Shown: positions 33,270-43,214, counted from the first letter of the stretch. The stretch is 64,000 nucleotides of DNA from Emticicia aquatica (GCF_923079645.1 NZ_CAKLPY010000002.1:868001-932000), one strand, 5' to 3'. Notes: generated by a model not told the origin, from the sequence alone. Made by a program: numbers and translations.

Positions 33270-33779
33270 ATGGAAGACATCATTAACAGAGTAGCCAAAA
33301 GTGGCTTAATTTCCTTAGATTTAGAAGATTTTTATCATACTGGCGAGCGAGTTCTATACGATTTGAAAGATAATCTTTTCATGGGTTTGATTCTGAAGGA
33401 AAAAGATTTTCGAGAATTTTTAAAATCCCACGATTGGACAAACTACAAAGGCAAAAACGTTGCTATCACTTGTACCGAAGATGCCGTTATTCCAACTTGG
33501 GCATATATGTTGTTAGCAATTCAGCTCGAACCTTATGCTAATCTCATTGTATTTGGCAATCTGCAAGATTTAGAACAAAAACTCTACGACGAAGCCCTCT
33601 CAAAAATCAACTTTGAGTCATTTAGTGGAGCAAAAGTAGTAGTTAAAGGTTGTAGCAAAGTTGCAGTGCCAACAACCGCCTATGTTGAAGTCACTCGTCG
33701 CCTAAGACCTTACGCCCAAAGTATTATGTTTGGTGAACCTTGCAGCACAGTTCCACTCTACAAAAAGCCGAAAGAATAG
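33270..33779 (+). CDS. DUF2480 family protein
   Basis: A 169-residue cytosolic protein, started at the ATG at 33270 (MEDIINRVAKSGLISLDLED), which fits the family start; an ATG at 33246 adds 8 residues. The DUF2480 family pattern is clear: KDFREFLKSHDWTNYKGKNVAI, CTEDAVIPTWAYMLLA, and the closing VVKGCSKVAVPTTAYVEVTRRLRPYAQSIMFGEPCS region (in parts). Found almost only in Bacteroidota; function not known. Last of a three-gene run after the MazG-like and membrane genes. Confidence 0.88.
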   Translation: MEDIINRVAKSGLISLDLEDFYHTGERVLYDLKDNLFMGLILKEKDFREFLKSHDWTNYKGKNVAITCTEDAVIPTWAYMLLAIQLEPYANLIVFGNLQDLEQKLYDEALSKINFESFSGAKVVVKGCSKVAVPTTAYVEVTRRLRPYAQSIMFGEPCSTVPLYKKPKE

Positions 33780-33898
33780 TTTTCCCCTGCATATTTTTCC
33801 GTAATTTTGCGTTTCGGTTGTAGCACAACTTTCTGGGTTGTGTTATTTTTTATTAATTTCTACGATTTCTAGCAACTTAGAAGGTTGTTTACAAAAAT

Positions 33899-35404
33899 AT
33901 GGTTCGTGTAAGATTTGCTCCTAGTCCAACTGGTCCACTTCACATTGGTGGCGTTCGTACTGCTTTGTATAATTATTTATTTGCTCGAAAAATGGGCGGA
34001 AAAATGCTCCTTCGTATCGAAGATACTGACCAAACCCGCTACGTACCTGGTGCAGAAGATTATATTTTGGAAGCATTGAAATGGGTTGGTATTGAAATAG
34101 ATGAAGGACAAGGTGTTGGTGGCCCACATGCACCTTACCGCCAATCAGAGCGAAAAGATATGTACCGTCAGTATGCCGAACAATTGGTTTCGGAAGGAAA
34201 AGCCTATTACGCCTTTGATACTGCCGAAGAACTCGACGCACTCCGTAAGCAATTGGAAGAAGCAAAAGTTGATAATACTTCGTATAATGCCGTTACGAGA
34301 ATGCAAATGAAAAACTCAATCACACTTTCAAAAGAAGACGTAGATGCTCGCATTGCCAATGGCGATGCGTACGTGATTCGTTTAAAAGTGCCGTTGAAAG
34401 AAGAGATTCGTTTCAAAGACATTATTCGTGACTGGGTTGTGGTTCATTCTTCAACAATTGACGATAAGGTTCTATTGAAATCTGACGGAATGCCAACTTA
34501 TCATTTAGCCAATATTGTTGATGACCACTTGATGGAAGTTACGCACGTGATTCGTGGCGAAGAATGGTTGCCTTCTGCTCCGCTTCATATTTTATTATAC
34601 AAAGCTTTTGGTTGGAAAGCTCCAGAATTTGCTCATTTACCTTTACTCCTAAAACCAGAAGGCAACGGTAAACTGAGTAAACGTGATGGACTTCTAGGGA
34701 ATTTTCCGATTTTCCCTTTGGAATGGAAAGACCCATTTACAGACGAAATTGCTCGTGGATTTAAACAAGATGGATATTTCCCCGAAGCGGTAGTTAATTT
34801 TCTAGCATTTTTAGGTTGGAATCCTGGCACTGAACAAGAAATTTTCTCAATGGATGAATTGATTGATTCGTTCACCCTTGACAAAATTCATAAAGCGGGT
34901 GCAAGGTTCATGGTCGATAAAGCAAAATGGTTTAATCAGCATTATTTGAAAGTTAAATCTGATGAAGAATTGGCTTCATTGATTACCACAACAAATACAG
35001 ATTTGAGCCATCATTTAACTATAAAATTGGTTCGTTTAATGAAGGACCGTGTCACTTTCCCACAAGAAATTGTATCAGAAGTGCCTTTCATCTTTGAAGC
35101 ACCAACAACTTACGACGAAGAAATTGTAAAATCTAAATGGAATGATGATGCTCGTAAGGCCATGGGTGTAATCAAGGATTCGATTCAAGCAATTGAAAAT
35201 GAATCCTTTACTTCTCAAAATATTCATGATACGATTTTCCCAGCACTCGAATCAGCGGGAATTAAGGCAGGAAAAGTAATGCAAGCATTTCGTTTGGTCA
35301 TTACTGGCGTGGGAAAAGGGCCTGATTTGATGCTCACTTTAGAAATTTTAGGAAAAGAAGACGTCACCAAACGTATTGAAAATGCGATTCTTGTTTTAAA
35401 TTAA
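33899..35404 (+). CDS. gltX: glutamate--tRNA ligase
   Basis: A 501-residue class I aminoacyl-tRNA synthetase charging tRNA-Glu (and perhaps tRNA-Gln, if the genome uses amidation). The HIGH signature is at residues 6-17 (PSPTGPLHIGG), and the KMSKS-type motif is KLSKRDGLLG near 259-268. The C-terminal 150 residues are the helical anticodon-binding domain. Length is normal. A TAATTTTG box at 33802-33809 is a possible -7 element 90 bases upstream. Converges with a membrane protein gene 9 bases downstream. Confidence 0.97.
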   Translation: MVRVRFAPSPTGPLHIGGVRTALYNYLFARKMGGKMLLRIEDTDQTRYVPGAEDYILEALKWVGIEIDEGQGVGGPHAPYRQSERKDMYRQYAEQLVSEGKAYYAFDTAEELDALRKQLEEAKVDNTSYNAVTRMQMKNSITLSKEDVDARIANGDAYVIRLKVPLKEEIRFKDIIRDWVVVHSSTIDDKVLLKSDGMPTYHLANIVDDHLMEVTHVIRGEEWLPSAPLHILLYKAFGWKAPEFAHLPLLLKPEGNGKLSKRDGLLGNFPIFPLEWKDPFTDEIARGFKQDGYFPEAVVNFLAFLGWNPGTEQEIFSMDELIDSFTLDKIHKAGARFMVDKAKWFNQHYLKVKSDEELASLITTTNTDLSHHLTIKLVRLMKDRVTFPQEIVSEVPFIFEAPTTYDEEIVKSKWNDDARKAMGVIKDSIQAIENESFTSQNIHDTIFPALESAGIKAGKVMQAFRLVITGVGKGPDLMLTLEILGKEDVTKRIENAILVLN

Positions 35405-35413
35405 ACAAGAATT

Positions 35414-36082
35414 TCACTTTTCGTTTCGGTATAACATTCCTAACAACAGGAATAATCGGAATAAACTCGTACTTACTCTAACAACACCATAATTAAAACC
35501 AAAGTCTGTGATATAAGTTCGGTAAGCGTTAGCACCGCTCGCCAAAACTAAAAAAAGCATTGAAAGTGAGATATAAAGTTTGCCTTTTTCAGAAAATGGC
35601 ACAAAAGCCGATAAAACGAGCAAATAAACCATTTCGAGCAAGTAAATACCTGTTACAAAGACTACCAATAAACTTTTTATAGGTAGAATCACTGCAACAA
35701 AAAAGGCAAAAGGCATCAAAATATATGGAATAAGTATGGTAACAAATGTGTTTTGTTTATCAAAAAACTTGATTTTTGAGCCTTCAATTCTAAAAATTAA
35801 AATAATAAATACATGACCAATCATTATTAGAAAAAATTCTGTTAAATTACCTATGATTGGTGCTAAAATATATGCTGGAATTGGCGAAATTATCGCAAAT
35901 GAAGAAGTTATAAGAAATAATTTATCCGTTAAATTTATTGAATTCTTTCTTATAGAATAATACCAAAATATAAGAAATCCATACCCTAATACCCTAAAAG
36001 GATAGGATGCTAAACCACCAAATATATAATAAATAGTCAGTTCAATAGCAAGTAGGACAGTAATCAATCCAACTTTTAACAT
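35414..36082 (-). CDS. uncharacterised seven-TM membrane protein
   Basis: A 222-residue protein made nearly wholly of hydrophobic helices, about seven, from LITVLLAIELTIYYIFGGLA to FRLFLLLGMLY, with small basic loops. No family recognised; 7-TM arrangement and short charged tails resemble the sensor membrane domains seen in Bacteroidota, but no output domain is attached. Converges on gltX with only 9 bases between the stops. Confidence 0.65.
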   Translation of the reverse strand: MLKVGLITVLLAIELTIYYIFGGLASYPFRVLGYGFLIFWYYSIRKNSINLTDKLFLITSSFAIISPIPAYILAPIIGNLTEFFLIMIGHVFIILIFRIEGSKIKFFDKQNTFVTILIPYILMPFAFFVAVILPIKSLLVVFVTGIYLLEMVYLLVLSAFVPFSEKGKLYISLSMLFLVLASGANAYRTYITDFGFNYGVVRVSTSLFRLFLLLGMLYRNEK

Positions 36083-36163
36083 ACAGATTCAGACATTTTC
36101 ATTGATATAATAGGTTTCATAAAAATATTTTACAGCAAATTACGGTATAAACATAATAAAATC

Positions 36164-36346
36164 ATGGCAAAAAAGAAAATTGAAGACACGACTACTCCTG
36201 AAAAACCTCGTGTACATAAAGATTTGAATGGTTTTGATATAAAAATAAACTCATTTGGCGAAATTCAAATGAGCTATGATATAGAAAAAATTAATCAATT
36301 TTTGAATAAAACCGTTGACGACAAAAAGTTACGCAACCGAAAGTAA
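36164..36346 (+). CDS. small conserved hypothetical protein
   Basis: A 60-residue charged cytosolic protein. It starts with a Lys/Thr-rich stretch (MAKKKIEDTTTPEKPRVHKD), then NGFDIKINSFGEIQMSYDIEKINQFLN and a basic end KKLRNRK. No recognised domain. Its stop abuts the convergent patatin stop with no spacing. Short proteins with a similar D-I-K-I-N-S-F-G-E-I core are frequent in Cytophagales genomes to my knowledge, and the codon pattern looks coding, so I keep it. Confidence 0.6.
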   Translation: MAKKKIEDTTTPEKPRVHKDLNGFDIKINSFGEIQMSYDIEKINQFLNKTVDDKKLRNRK

Positions 36347-37378
36347 CTAACGTTGGAAGAATTCAATAACACCTTGCCGACCACTTGTCATCATTTTTTG
36401 TTTTTCTTCCTCAGAAAGCTTTCGTACTCGTGGACTCATATCATAATCATTGATATAAATCGTTCGAGTGATGTCTTCAGGCTTTGGGCGGCTCACGCTT
36501 TCTGTCATTATATTATATAAGGCAGAAACGTAGGTTTTAAAATCTTGAATAGCAAAAGGAGCAAAACCTTCTCTGAATCGAATTTCGTGGTCAATTTGTT
36601 CACATCTTTCTAATCGTAACCCCAAAGTTTCGGTGTTAAAAATAGGCTTAGTTATAGTTGTATCGGTTGCAGCACTCAAATACTTTGATTCGTCAAAAAT
36701 CTCAATCGGATAATTGAGTAATAATCCACCATCAACAAAAACACTACAATTGTCAATTGGCAAAGGTTTTTCAATAATTCTACCTTTTGGATTTACATAA
36801 ACCGCTTTATAATATAAAGGCACTGACATTGATATACGTATAGCGTCGCATATACGCATATTGGGGTAAGTTTCGTAAGAAAAAATTTCCAGTTTCTGTT
36901 TGGTTAGATTAACGCCTGTCACATAAAGGTCACGAAAAGGAACTGTTTTGGCTAATTCATGCAGTTCGGCAAAAGTCAAATCAGCGTTGTTTGTACGGTC
37001 AATTATTAGTTTTTGAATCGTTTCTAAAAAGTTTTTTCCTTCATACCAGCCAAAATTTTTCAAAAACCTCTTTCCTGCACGAAAAACAGTTCCGTCATCA
37101 TTAAATGTTTCAATGGGCGTATCTGCAATAATTTGGGCGATTTCTTCAGCCGAATACCCAACAGCTAATAAACAAGCTTGAATTGCTCCTGCCGAAGTTC
37201 CTCCCACTCGTTGGATTTGTGGGAGAATACCTCTATTTTCTAATTCTACTAAAGCACCGCCATAAGCTATTCCTTTTGCTCCACCACCTTCCATTACCAA
37301 ATTTTTATAGCTCTTTTCTTGAGCAAAAACTACGGAAGAAAACAATAAGCAAATAAATAATTGACTAATTTTTCGCAT
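36347..37378 (-). CDS. patatin-like phospholipase, exported
   Basis: A 343-residue lipase with a signal peptide (MRKISQLFICLLFSSVVFAQ). The patatin fold shows the oxyanion motif EGGGAKGIAYGGAL near 30-43, the nucleophile elbow GTSAGAIQA near 59-67 with Ser in GxSxG, and the dyad Asp in VDGGLLLNYP near 216-225. It hydrolyses acyl esters of phospholipids. Lacks the beta-barrel and POTRA domains of type V-secreted patatins, so it is periplasmic or secreted. 63 bases downstream of bshC on the same strand. Confidence 0.93.
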   Translation of the reverse strand: MRKISQLFICLLFSSVVFAQEKSYKNLVMEGGGAKGIAYGGALVELENRGILPQIQRVGGTSAGAIQACLLAVGYSAEEIAQIIADTPIETFNDDGTVFRAGKRFLKNFGWYEGKNFLETIQKLIIDRTNNADLTFAELHELAKTVPFRDLYVTGVNLTKQKLEIFSYETYPNMRICDAIRISMSVPLYYKAVYVNPKGRIIEKPLPIDNCSVFVDGGLLLNYPIEIFDESKYLSAATDTTITKPIFNTETLGLRLERCEQIDHEIRFREGFAPFAIQDFKTYVSALYNIMTESVSRPKPEDITRTIYINDYDMSPRVRKLSEEEKQKMMTSGRQGVIEFFQR

Positions 37379-37441
37379 ATCAAATCAATCTTATTTTTTA
37401 TCAACAACGAAAAATACGTAATTCTATTACAACAGTTTGGC

Positions 37442-38986
37442 TTAAATATCAATGATATTAAAACTGTAATCCAATGGGTCAAATTCAGCTAAAATCTTAG
37501 TTATAAAGGCATTATCATTAAGATAATAATTCAAGAAATTTTCTTTACGTTCTTGTAAACCTCCCTCTGGAAAAAGTTTTTGTTTCAAAGCTAAAAGCTG
37601 CGTAACCGACATTTCTTGATTACGTTCTTCTGCTTTTTTAATGCGTTTTTCAAGGTTTTCGAGCGAACTAATAATTTTTACTTTTTCGGCTTCCACAGGC
37701 CCTTTCATTGTTTGGTCAATGGCCAGTGATTTTTTCAAGATTCGTTCAAAAATCTCATTTACATCATCAATTTCAAATGCCAAACTTAACGAATTTTCCG
37801 AATTACGCTCTACAAAACTTCTTCTAAGCGTAACTTCATCTACAAAAAGTTCTTCTGCTGAAATGCCCAATTTATCCATTCTTTTTTGGCTTGCTTGATT
37901 AACAACCAATGCAAAATTTCGAGGCATTAATAGAGGAAATTGTTCGCCATAATAGTCAAAAATACCTTTCAATTGTAACCAATAAGGTACTTCAGAAGGA
38001 CCTCCAATATAGGCTAAATTTGGTAAAATTGTTTCCTGATAAAGTGGTCTTAATACAACATTTGGACTAAAGTTTTCGGGTTGGCTATCAAGAATTTGTA
38101 AAATTTCTGATTCTAGAAAATGAATGTCTGTATTCAAAATCTTGTAGTCAGCACCTTCTTTCGTGATGCGTTCACGAAGTTGATTTTGTAAATAAAAGAA
38201 GTTGATTTCACGGGGCGAAATTTGGGTATGATAACCCATCTCATTGAGCTCTTCGGAAGTTTGATGAACGATTTTATTGGCTTGATTATTCAGCAAATCG
38301 TCTTTGATAATTTCGGAAAAAATGCTTTTTAATGCTGCCTCATCAGCATCTAAACAAATTAAACCTTCGCTACCAAAAAGTTGATTCATATATTGGCGAA
38401 CAGCATCGGCCAATGTGTTATTTTTCAAATATGCTTCTTCAAATAAAGCAGTTTTTTCGGGCATTTCGTCAAAAATTGCTTGTAATTCAACAGGGTTCAT
38501 TCGTCCAACTGCTCCTTTTTGTTCAGTTTGCCATTGATACGTTTTCCCAAAAAGATTGAAAGAGGCAATTTCTGCAAAATCGTGGTCTTCACTCGCCATC
38601 CAATAGATTGGCACAAAATTGTATGAAGGAAATTCGGCTTTAAGTTTTTTAGCCAAATTGATAATCGTCACAATTTTATAAATCACATACAGCGGCCCCG
38701 TGAAGATATTTAATTGATGTCCAGTTGTAACAGTAAAAGTATTTTGCTTTAAAAGAACACTAAAATTAGGCTTATTTTCTAATTTTTGGTATTGATTTTC
38801 GAGTACTGAAACCAATGTTTTTCGTTTATCGTCAGTAAATTTTCTTGCTTCAATAGCTTTTCTAAAACCTTGAATATCAGGATATTGATTGTAGAACTTT
38901 TCAAGATTTTCGTTTTTTGAGATATAATCTAAAAACAATTTCGGAAATGCACCGACCGAATTTAACGCTAATTGTTGAGAGGGCAT
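37442..38986 (-). CDS. bshC: bacillithiol biosynthesis cysteine-adding enzyme BshC
   Basis: A 514-residue protein that adds cysteine to glucosamine-malate in the last step of bacillithiol synthesis. Start at ATG 38986 (MPSQQLALNSVGAFPKLFLDYI); a further ATG at 39055 adds 23 unlike residues. Family segments: VTTGHQLNIFTGPLYVIYKI near 82-101, IYWMASEDHDFAEI near 126-139, FYLQNQLRERI, and the C-terminal coiled coil near 420-460. The length fits BshC. bshA and bshB are not in the window. Bacillithiol is the low-molecular-weight thiol in many Bacteroidota. Confidence 0.94.
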   Translation of the reverse strand: MPSQQLALNSVGAFPKLFLDYISKNENLEKFYNQYPDIQGFRKAIEARKFTDDKRKTLVSVLENQYQKLENKPNFSVLLKQNTFTVTTGHQLNIFTGPLYVIYKIVTIINLAKKLKAEFPSYNFVPIYWMASEDHDFAEIASFNLFGKTYQWQTEQKGAVGRMNPVELQAIFDEMPEKTALFEEAYLKNNTLADAVRQYMNQLFGSEGLICLDADEAALKSIFSEIIKDDLLNNQANKIVHQTSEELNEMGYHTQISPREINFFYLQNQLRERITKEGADYKILNTDIHFLESEILQILDSQPENFSPNVVLRPLYQETILPNLAYIGGPSEVPYWLQLKGIFDYYGEQFPLLMPRNFALVVNQASQKRMDKLGISAEELFVDEVTLRRSFVERNSENSLSLAFEIDDVNEIFERILKKSLAIDQTMKGPVEAEKVKIISSLENLEKRIKKAEERNQEMSVTQLLALKQKLFPEGGLQERKENFLNYYLNDNAFITKILAEFDPLDYSFNIIDI

Positions 38987-39160
38987 ATTGTGATTTTTTT
39001 CTTTATTCTTAAAAGAACACGAAAAAAAGCCCACAGGTTTCAAGTTCTCAATCAATCATCATTAATCAATCATTAACAGAAACAACTGCTGACCTTAAAT
39101 CACTGATAATCAATTACTTAATCATCTTTAAGTATCTATGAATTCTCATTAATAATTCAT

Positions 39161-40927
39161 TTATTCGTACATCCGCTCAATTGTTTCCTTGTATTTTAGG
39201 TTTATCATTTTACGTTTTGGTTTTAAAGTTGGAGTCACTTCACCACCTTCAACTGTCCAAGGTGTAGACAGAAGTGTAAATTTCTTCACTTGCTCGTAAG
39301 GAGCAAACTCTTTATTAAATCGGGCAATTTCACCGAAAATTAGCTTTAATACTTGCTGATTTTTAATCATCTCAACATCAGAAGTATAGTTAATTCCTTG
39401 CGATTTGCACCAATCACGAATGGTCGTAAACTCTGGCACTATCAATGCTGCGGGAAACTTTTGACTTTCACCGACAACCATCATTTGTTCAATATAAAGT
39501 GACTCTTTCATTTTATTTTCAAGCACTTGTGGAGCTACATATTTTCCGCCAGAAGTCTTGAAAATTTCTTTTTTACGGTCAGTAATTTTCAAATATTTTC
39601 CTTCTTCGAGCTTACCAATATCTCCCGTATGTAGCCAACCGTCTTGGTCAATGGCTTCTTTGGTCAATTCGGGTAAATTATAATAGCCTAACATTATGTT
39701 AGGGCCTTTTACCAAAATCTCGCCATCTTCGGCAATTTGAACAGTTGTGCCATCAATTATTGGCCCAACTGTACCGATTCGCAAATCCAATGGTTTAATT
39801 CTATTTGTTGCAATTACGGGTGATGCTTCCGTCATTCCATAACCTTCTGAAACAGGGATTCCAGCCGCCCAAAAAACTCTTGCCAAACGAGGTTGCAGAG
39901 CCGCCGCTCCTGAGCAAATCATACGAATATTGCCACCTAGAGCTTCCTGCCATTTGTTGAAAACCAATTTTTTAGCCCATTTCAGTTGTGTATTATACCA
40001 CCAACCAAATGTTTTATTCGGGTCATAATTTAAACCTAAATTTAAAGCCCACAAGAAAATTCGGCGTTTTATTCCACTCAATTCGTATCCTTTGGCCACG
40101 ATTTTGTCATAAACTTTCTCCAATAAACGAGGAACGGTTGTAAAAATATGTGGCTGAACATCTCGCAAATCTTCGGCGATAGTTGCCATATTTTGAGCGT
40201 AGTAAATCGAAGTCCCAAGGCTCATATAAAGGTACAAAACCATGCGTTCGTACACATGATTAAGGGGCAGAAAACTCAACGCTCGACAAGTTTCATCAAT
40301 CGGAAAACAGTTTTTACATGCTTCAAAATTGCTGATTATATTTTGGTGAGAAAGCATGACACCTTTTGGGTTTCCAGTGGTTCCAGAAGTATAAATCAAT
40401 GTCAATAAATCATTGGTTTTGACAGTTTTTTTGATGTTTTCCAATACCAAAATATCTTTATTATCAATATTTACTACAATTTCTTGCCAGTTTTTTCCAC
40501 CCAAAACTTTATCAAAGCAATAAATCTCTTGAACTGTTGGAGCATCTTTTGCTGCTTCTTGAGCTTTTCGTAACAATGATTCGTCGCCGACAAAAATAAG
40601 TTTTATTCCTGCATCATTAAAAATATAACGATAATCTTCAACCGTTATATTTGGATAAAGTGGCACGCCAACCGCTCCAACTTGTTGAACCGCAAAGTCA
40701 ACGATATTCCATTCTGGGCGACTTTCGGAAATAATCGCTATTTTATCTCCTTTTTCAATACCAATTTTGAGTAAACCCAAACTCAATTGATTAACAGATT
40801 CGATAAAACTTTTTGCCGAAATTCGTTGCCATTCGCCTTTAATTTTAGAAGCAAAAACATCCGATTTATTGTATTTCGTAATAGATTCATCTAATAAATC
40901 AAAAACTCTCGTAATAGGTTGATACAT
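39161..40927 (-). CDS. long-chain fatty acid--CoA ligase (AMP-binding)
   Basis: A 588-residue adenylate-forming enzyme that activates fatty acids to acyl-CoA. The P-loop-like motif is LIYTSGTTGNPKGVMLSH near 177-194, the A5 motif is SEGYGMTEASPVI near 357-369, A7 is WLHTGDIGKLEEGKYLKITDRKKE near 428-451 (in parts), and A8 contains KTSGGKYVAP. The C-terminal lysine TLKPKRKMI is present. Family FadD-like long-chain ligase by overall pattern. Flanked by bshC and an LD-carboxypeptidase gene on the same strand with gaps of 174 and 41 bases. Confidence 0.94.
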   Translation of the reverse strand: MYQPITRVFDLLDESITKYNKSDVFASKIKGEWQRISAKSFIESVNQLSLGLLKIGIEKGDKIAIISESRPEWNIVDFAVQQVGAVGVPLYPNITVEDYRYIFNDAGIKLIFVGDESLLRKAQEAAKDAPTVQEIYCFDKVLGGKNWQEIVVNIDNKDILVLENIKKTVKTNDLLTLIYTSGTTGNPKGVMLSHQNIISNFEACKNCFPIDETCRALSFLPLNHVYERMVLYLYMSLGTSIYYAQNMATIAEDLRDVQPHIFTTVPRLLEKVYDKIVAKGYELSGIKRRIFLWALNLGLNYDPNKTFGWWYNTQLKWAKKLVFNKWQEALGGNIRMICSGAAALQPRLARVFWAAGIPVSEGYGMTEASPVIATNRIKPLDLRIGTVGPIIDGTTVQIAEDGEILVKGPNIMLGYYNLPELTKEAIDQDGWLHTGDIGKLEEGKYLKITDRKKEIFKTSGGKYVAPQVLENKMKESLYIEQMMVVGESQKFPAALIVPEFTTIRDWCKSQGINYTSDVEMIKNQQVLKLIFGEIARFNKEFAPYEQVKKFTLLSTPWTVEGGEVTPTLKPKRKMINLKYKETIERMYE

Positions 40928-40968
40928 TTTTATAGTGCGTTGAATAGTATTTTATTGTTGTACTTTTA

Positions 40969-42036
40969 TTACAAAACTGCCGATTCTTTCAGTGTGATTG
41001 TTCCTTCATCGGCATCAATTGAGGCTTCAATACCAATTGGAACTGTGAATTTATCTTTAATATGTCCAATCATTGCTCCAGAAAATGCGGGAATGTTAAG
41101 TGGTTTGATGTGGTCTTCAAAAATATCTTCAAGCGTAAGCGACCCATAATTTTTTGACGGTGGACAATCTGTACATTTTCCGAAAACAAAACCTGCTATT
41201 TGATTCAAAATTCCTGCAAGTTTTAGCTGAGTAATCATGCGGTCAACTCGATAAGTATCTTCTTGTACATCTTCAAGAAAAAGGATTGCACCTGTAAAAT
41301 CTGGTACGTATTTTGACCCAAGTATGTGCGAAAGCACCGTTAGATTTCCACCGATTAATTTACCACTCGCTTTACCTGCATTTATTGTATAAATACGGTC
41401 ATCCATAGGCACTAATGCATCATTTTTTCTTACAGGGTTGCTCATTTTTGTGGCATTCGCATCAACTAAAATATTTTTAAAATAATCAACCGAAAAACTA
41501 TTCCATGTTGAAGAACCCACTGGACCATGAAAAGTAACCAAACCAGTTTGACTATAAATACCTACTAATAAAGCTGTTATATCGCTATAGCCAATAAATA
41601 TTTTAGGATTTTTCTTGATATTTTGGTAGTCTAAAAGTTGGAGGATTCTGGCACTTCCCCAACCGCCGTGCATGGCCATAATAGCGTTAATATTTTTATT
41701 GGCAAACATTTCGTTAATATCAGCCGCTCGGTCTTCATCTTTGCCTGCCAAGTTACCATAACGGTCAAAAACATGCTTTCCCAACACAACTTTAAAGCCC
41801 ATTTCTTGTAGGCTTTCCACAGCAATTTTCACTTCTTCTTTGATAAATGCCGAATATGCAGGACAAACTAAGCCAATTGTATCGCCTTTCTTTAAAGCCA
41901 TTGGTTTTATTGTTTTCAATGTATCATCAAAAACAGTAAAATTCATATTTGTTAATCCATAAGATGCTATTAATGAGGCCCTTAAAAAGTTTCGTCTAGA
42001 AATTTTAGAAGAATTATCACGAAAATTTTGGAACAT
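40969..42036 (-). CDS. LD-carboxypeptidase, family S66, Tat-exported
   Basis: A 355-residue peptidase of the LdcA/MccF family, which cuts L,D bonds in murein tetrapeptides or inactivates peptide antibiotics. The N terminus carries SRRNFLRAS followed by a hydrophobic stretch, a twin-arginine signal, unusual for LdcA, which is cytosolic in E. coli. The catalytic Ser lies in GYSDITALL, with Glu in LFLEDVQED and His in SGAMIGHIKD near the C terminus. The HGGWGSARIL loop is also typical. It is upstream of the acyl-CoA ligase on the same strand. Confidence 0.92.
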   Translation of the reverse strand: MFQNFRDNSSKISRRNFLRASLIASYGLTNMNFTVFDDTLKTIKPMALKKGDTIGLVCPAYSAFIKEEVKIAVESLQEMGFKVVLGKHVFDRYGNLAGKDEDRAADINEMFANKNINAIMAMHGGWGSARILQLLDYQNIKKNPKIFIGYSDITALLVGIYSQTGLVTFHGPVGSSTWNSFSVDYFKNILVDANATKMSNPVRKNDALVPMDDRIYTINAGKASGKLIGGNLTVLSHILGSKYVPDFTGAILFLEDVQEDTYRVDRMITQLKLAGILNQIAGFVFGKCTDCPPSKNYGSLTLEDIFEDHIKPLNIPAFSGAMIGHIKDKFTVPIGIEASIDADEGTITLKESAVL

Positions 42037-42130
42037 ATCTTACATGGTTTCGATAAAATCATAAAAACGAATTTACGAGATATTGCAAACAGATACAAGA
42101 AATGCGTTGAATAATCATTGGCAAACAAAA

Positions 42131-42156
42131 AAGCCACTCGCTTTGACGAGTGGCTT
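42131..42156 (-). terminator. terminator of the AraC regulator gene
   Basis: AAGCCACTCG (42131-42140) and CGAGTGGCTT (42147-42156) form a perfect 10-bp stem with a 6-base loop; the minus strand continues with TTTTTG. It is 38 bases after the stop at 42195. Confidence 0.85.
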
Positions 42157-42194
42157 CTGATTATGAAGTATTAATTGCGACAAGCTGATAATTT

Positions 42195-43118
42195 TTAACC
42201 AATCATTAATGATTCTCTTCGTCTCATTTTTCCTGCTGGAATTCCAAACATCATTTTGAAACGACGGCAGAAATAGGCCGTATCTTTGTATCCAACTTCA
42301 TGCCCGATAGCACGAATACTTTTCTTTGATGTACGTAATAAAGTTACGGCAGCTTCCATACGTTGGTATTCTATGTAATCTTGTGGATTAATACCTGTCA
42401 ACATTTTGAAATATTGACCAACATAATCTTCTGAAACATTGGCAACATTGGCCAATTGTTTGTTTGATAAGTCACCTGGAAGGCTATTTTTAATATACGT
42501 AAAAATATCAATCAAACGTGGGTCTTTGAAATAAGTACTGTTGGTGGCCAATTGCTCCACAAACATTCTATTTTTCAGGATATGACGCACAATTTCAATA
42601 ACAATTTCTTCAGTTTTATTTCTGATAACACGGCCACGACCTGCTTCATCAGAAAAGTCTTCCTTCAAAATATCATGAATCAACGAAGCCAGTTTACTGT
42701 GTGCTTTGATGAAAAATGGAGGAATATCCAATGAAGTAAAGAAGTTTACGGAATCAAATACTTTTGCTTCAAATGCAATCAAGCCAAATGAATTAGGTAC
42801 TTGTCCGATTGTTGAAGGGTCAGTCATTGACTCGAAATAGCTTTCACGGCGAGTCATAAACTCCTCATAAGAGATATTTTTAGGCTCACCAGTTCCGTAG
42901 GTTAAGGTTGCGGCTTTTCCTCCAGGAATAAAAAGCAAATCACCTGGTTCTACTTTTTCTTCATTACCAGCTAATTTTACATCACCATTATAGAGTACCA
43001 AAATGGTGTTTTCAACGTCATATACATTTTTAATCTTAATCGTTTGCAAGATTCTGATATGGCGTGCTTTGGCGAATTTAACGCCAAGAGATTCGATTAT
43101 TTTATTATAGTCTTCCAT
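42195..43118 (-). CDS. AraC family transcriptional regulator
   Basis: A 307-residue regulator. Residues of about 30-90 form a cupin-like small-molecule domain (YNGDVKLAGNEEKVEPGDLLFIPGG). The last 100 residues hold two helix-turn-helix units: NKQLANVANVSEDYVGQYFK near 223-242 and IRAIGHEVGYKDTAYFCRRFK near 272-292, then the usual FGIPAGKMRR end. No operon partner; regulated genes unknown. Preceded by a possible promoter and followed by a strong terminator. Confidence 0.93.
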   Translation of the reverse strand: MEDYNKIIESLGVKFAKARHIRILQTIKIKNVYDVENTILVLYNGDVKLAGNEEKVEPGDLLFIPGGKAATLTYGTGEPKNISYEEFMTRRESYFESMTDPSTIGQVPNSFGLIAFEAKVFDSVNFFTSLDIPPFFIKAHSKLASLIHDILKEDFSDEAGRGRVIRNKTEEIVIEIVRHILKNRMFVEQLATNSTYFKDPRLIDIFTYIKNSLPGDLSNKQLANVANVSEDYVGQYFKMLTGINPQDYIEYQRMEAAVTLLRTSKKSIRAIGHEVGYKDTAYFCRRFKMMFGIPAGKMRRRESLMIG

Positions 43119-43180
43119 CGTGAAAGAATGTTTTTCGTTTTTGCTTAGAATATTGAGTGCAATGTATTAACAAATTTGGA

Positions 43181-43214
43181 CAAATCTAATAATTTCAATA
43201 TTTTTTTTTAACAA
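43181..43214 (-). promoter_or_regulatory. possible promoter of the AraC gene
   Basis: On the minus strand TAGATTTG (43188-43181) fits the -7 consensus, and TTG (43214-43212) lies 23 bases upstream, a little further than usual. The leader to the ATG at 43118 is about 55 bases. Confidence 0.4.

Noticed and set aside
39049..39080. Repeated AATCAATCATTA-like units upstream of the acyl-CoA ligase terminator region
   Set aside because: Two short imperfect copies in AT-rich sequence; no regular spacing, so neither a CRISPR array nor an iteron set.
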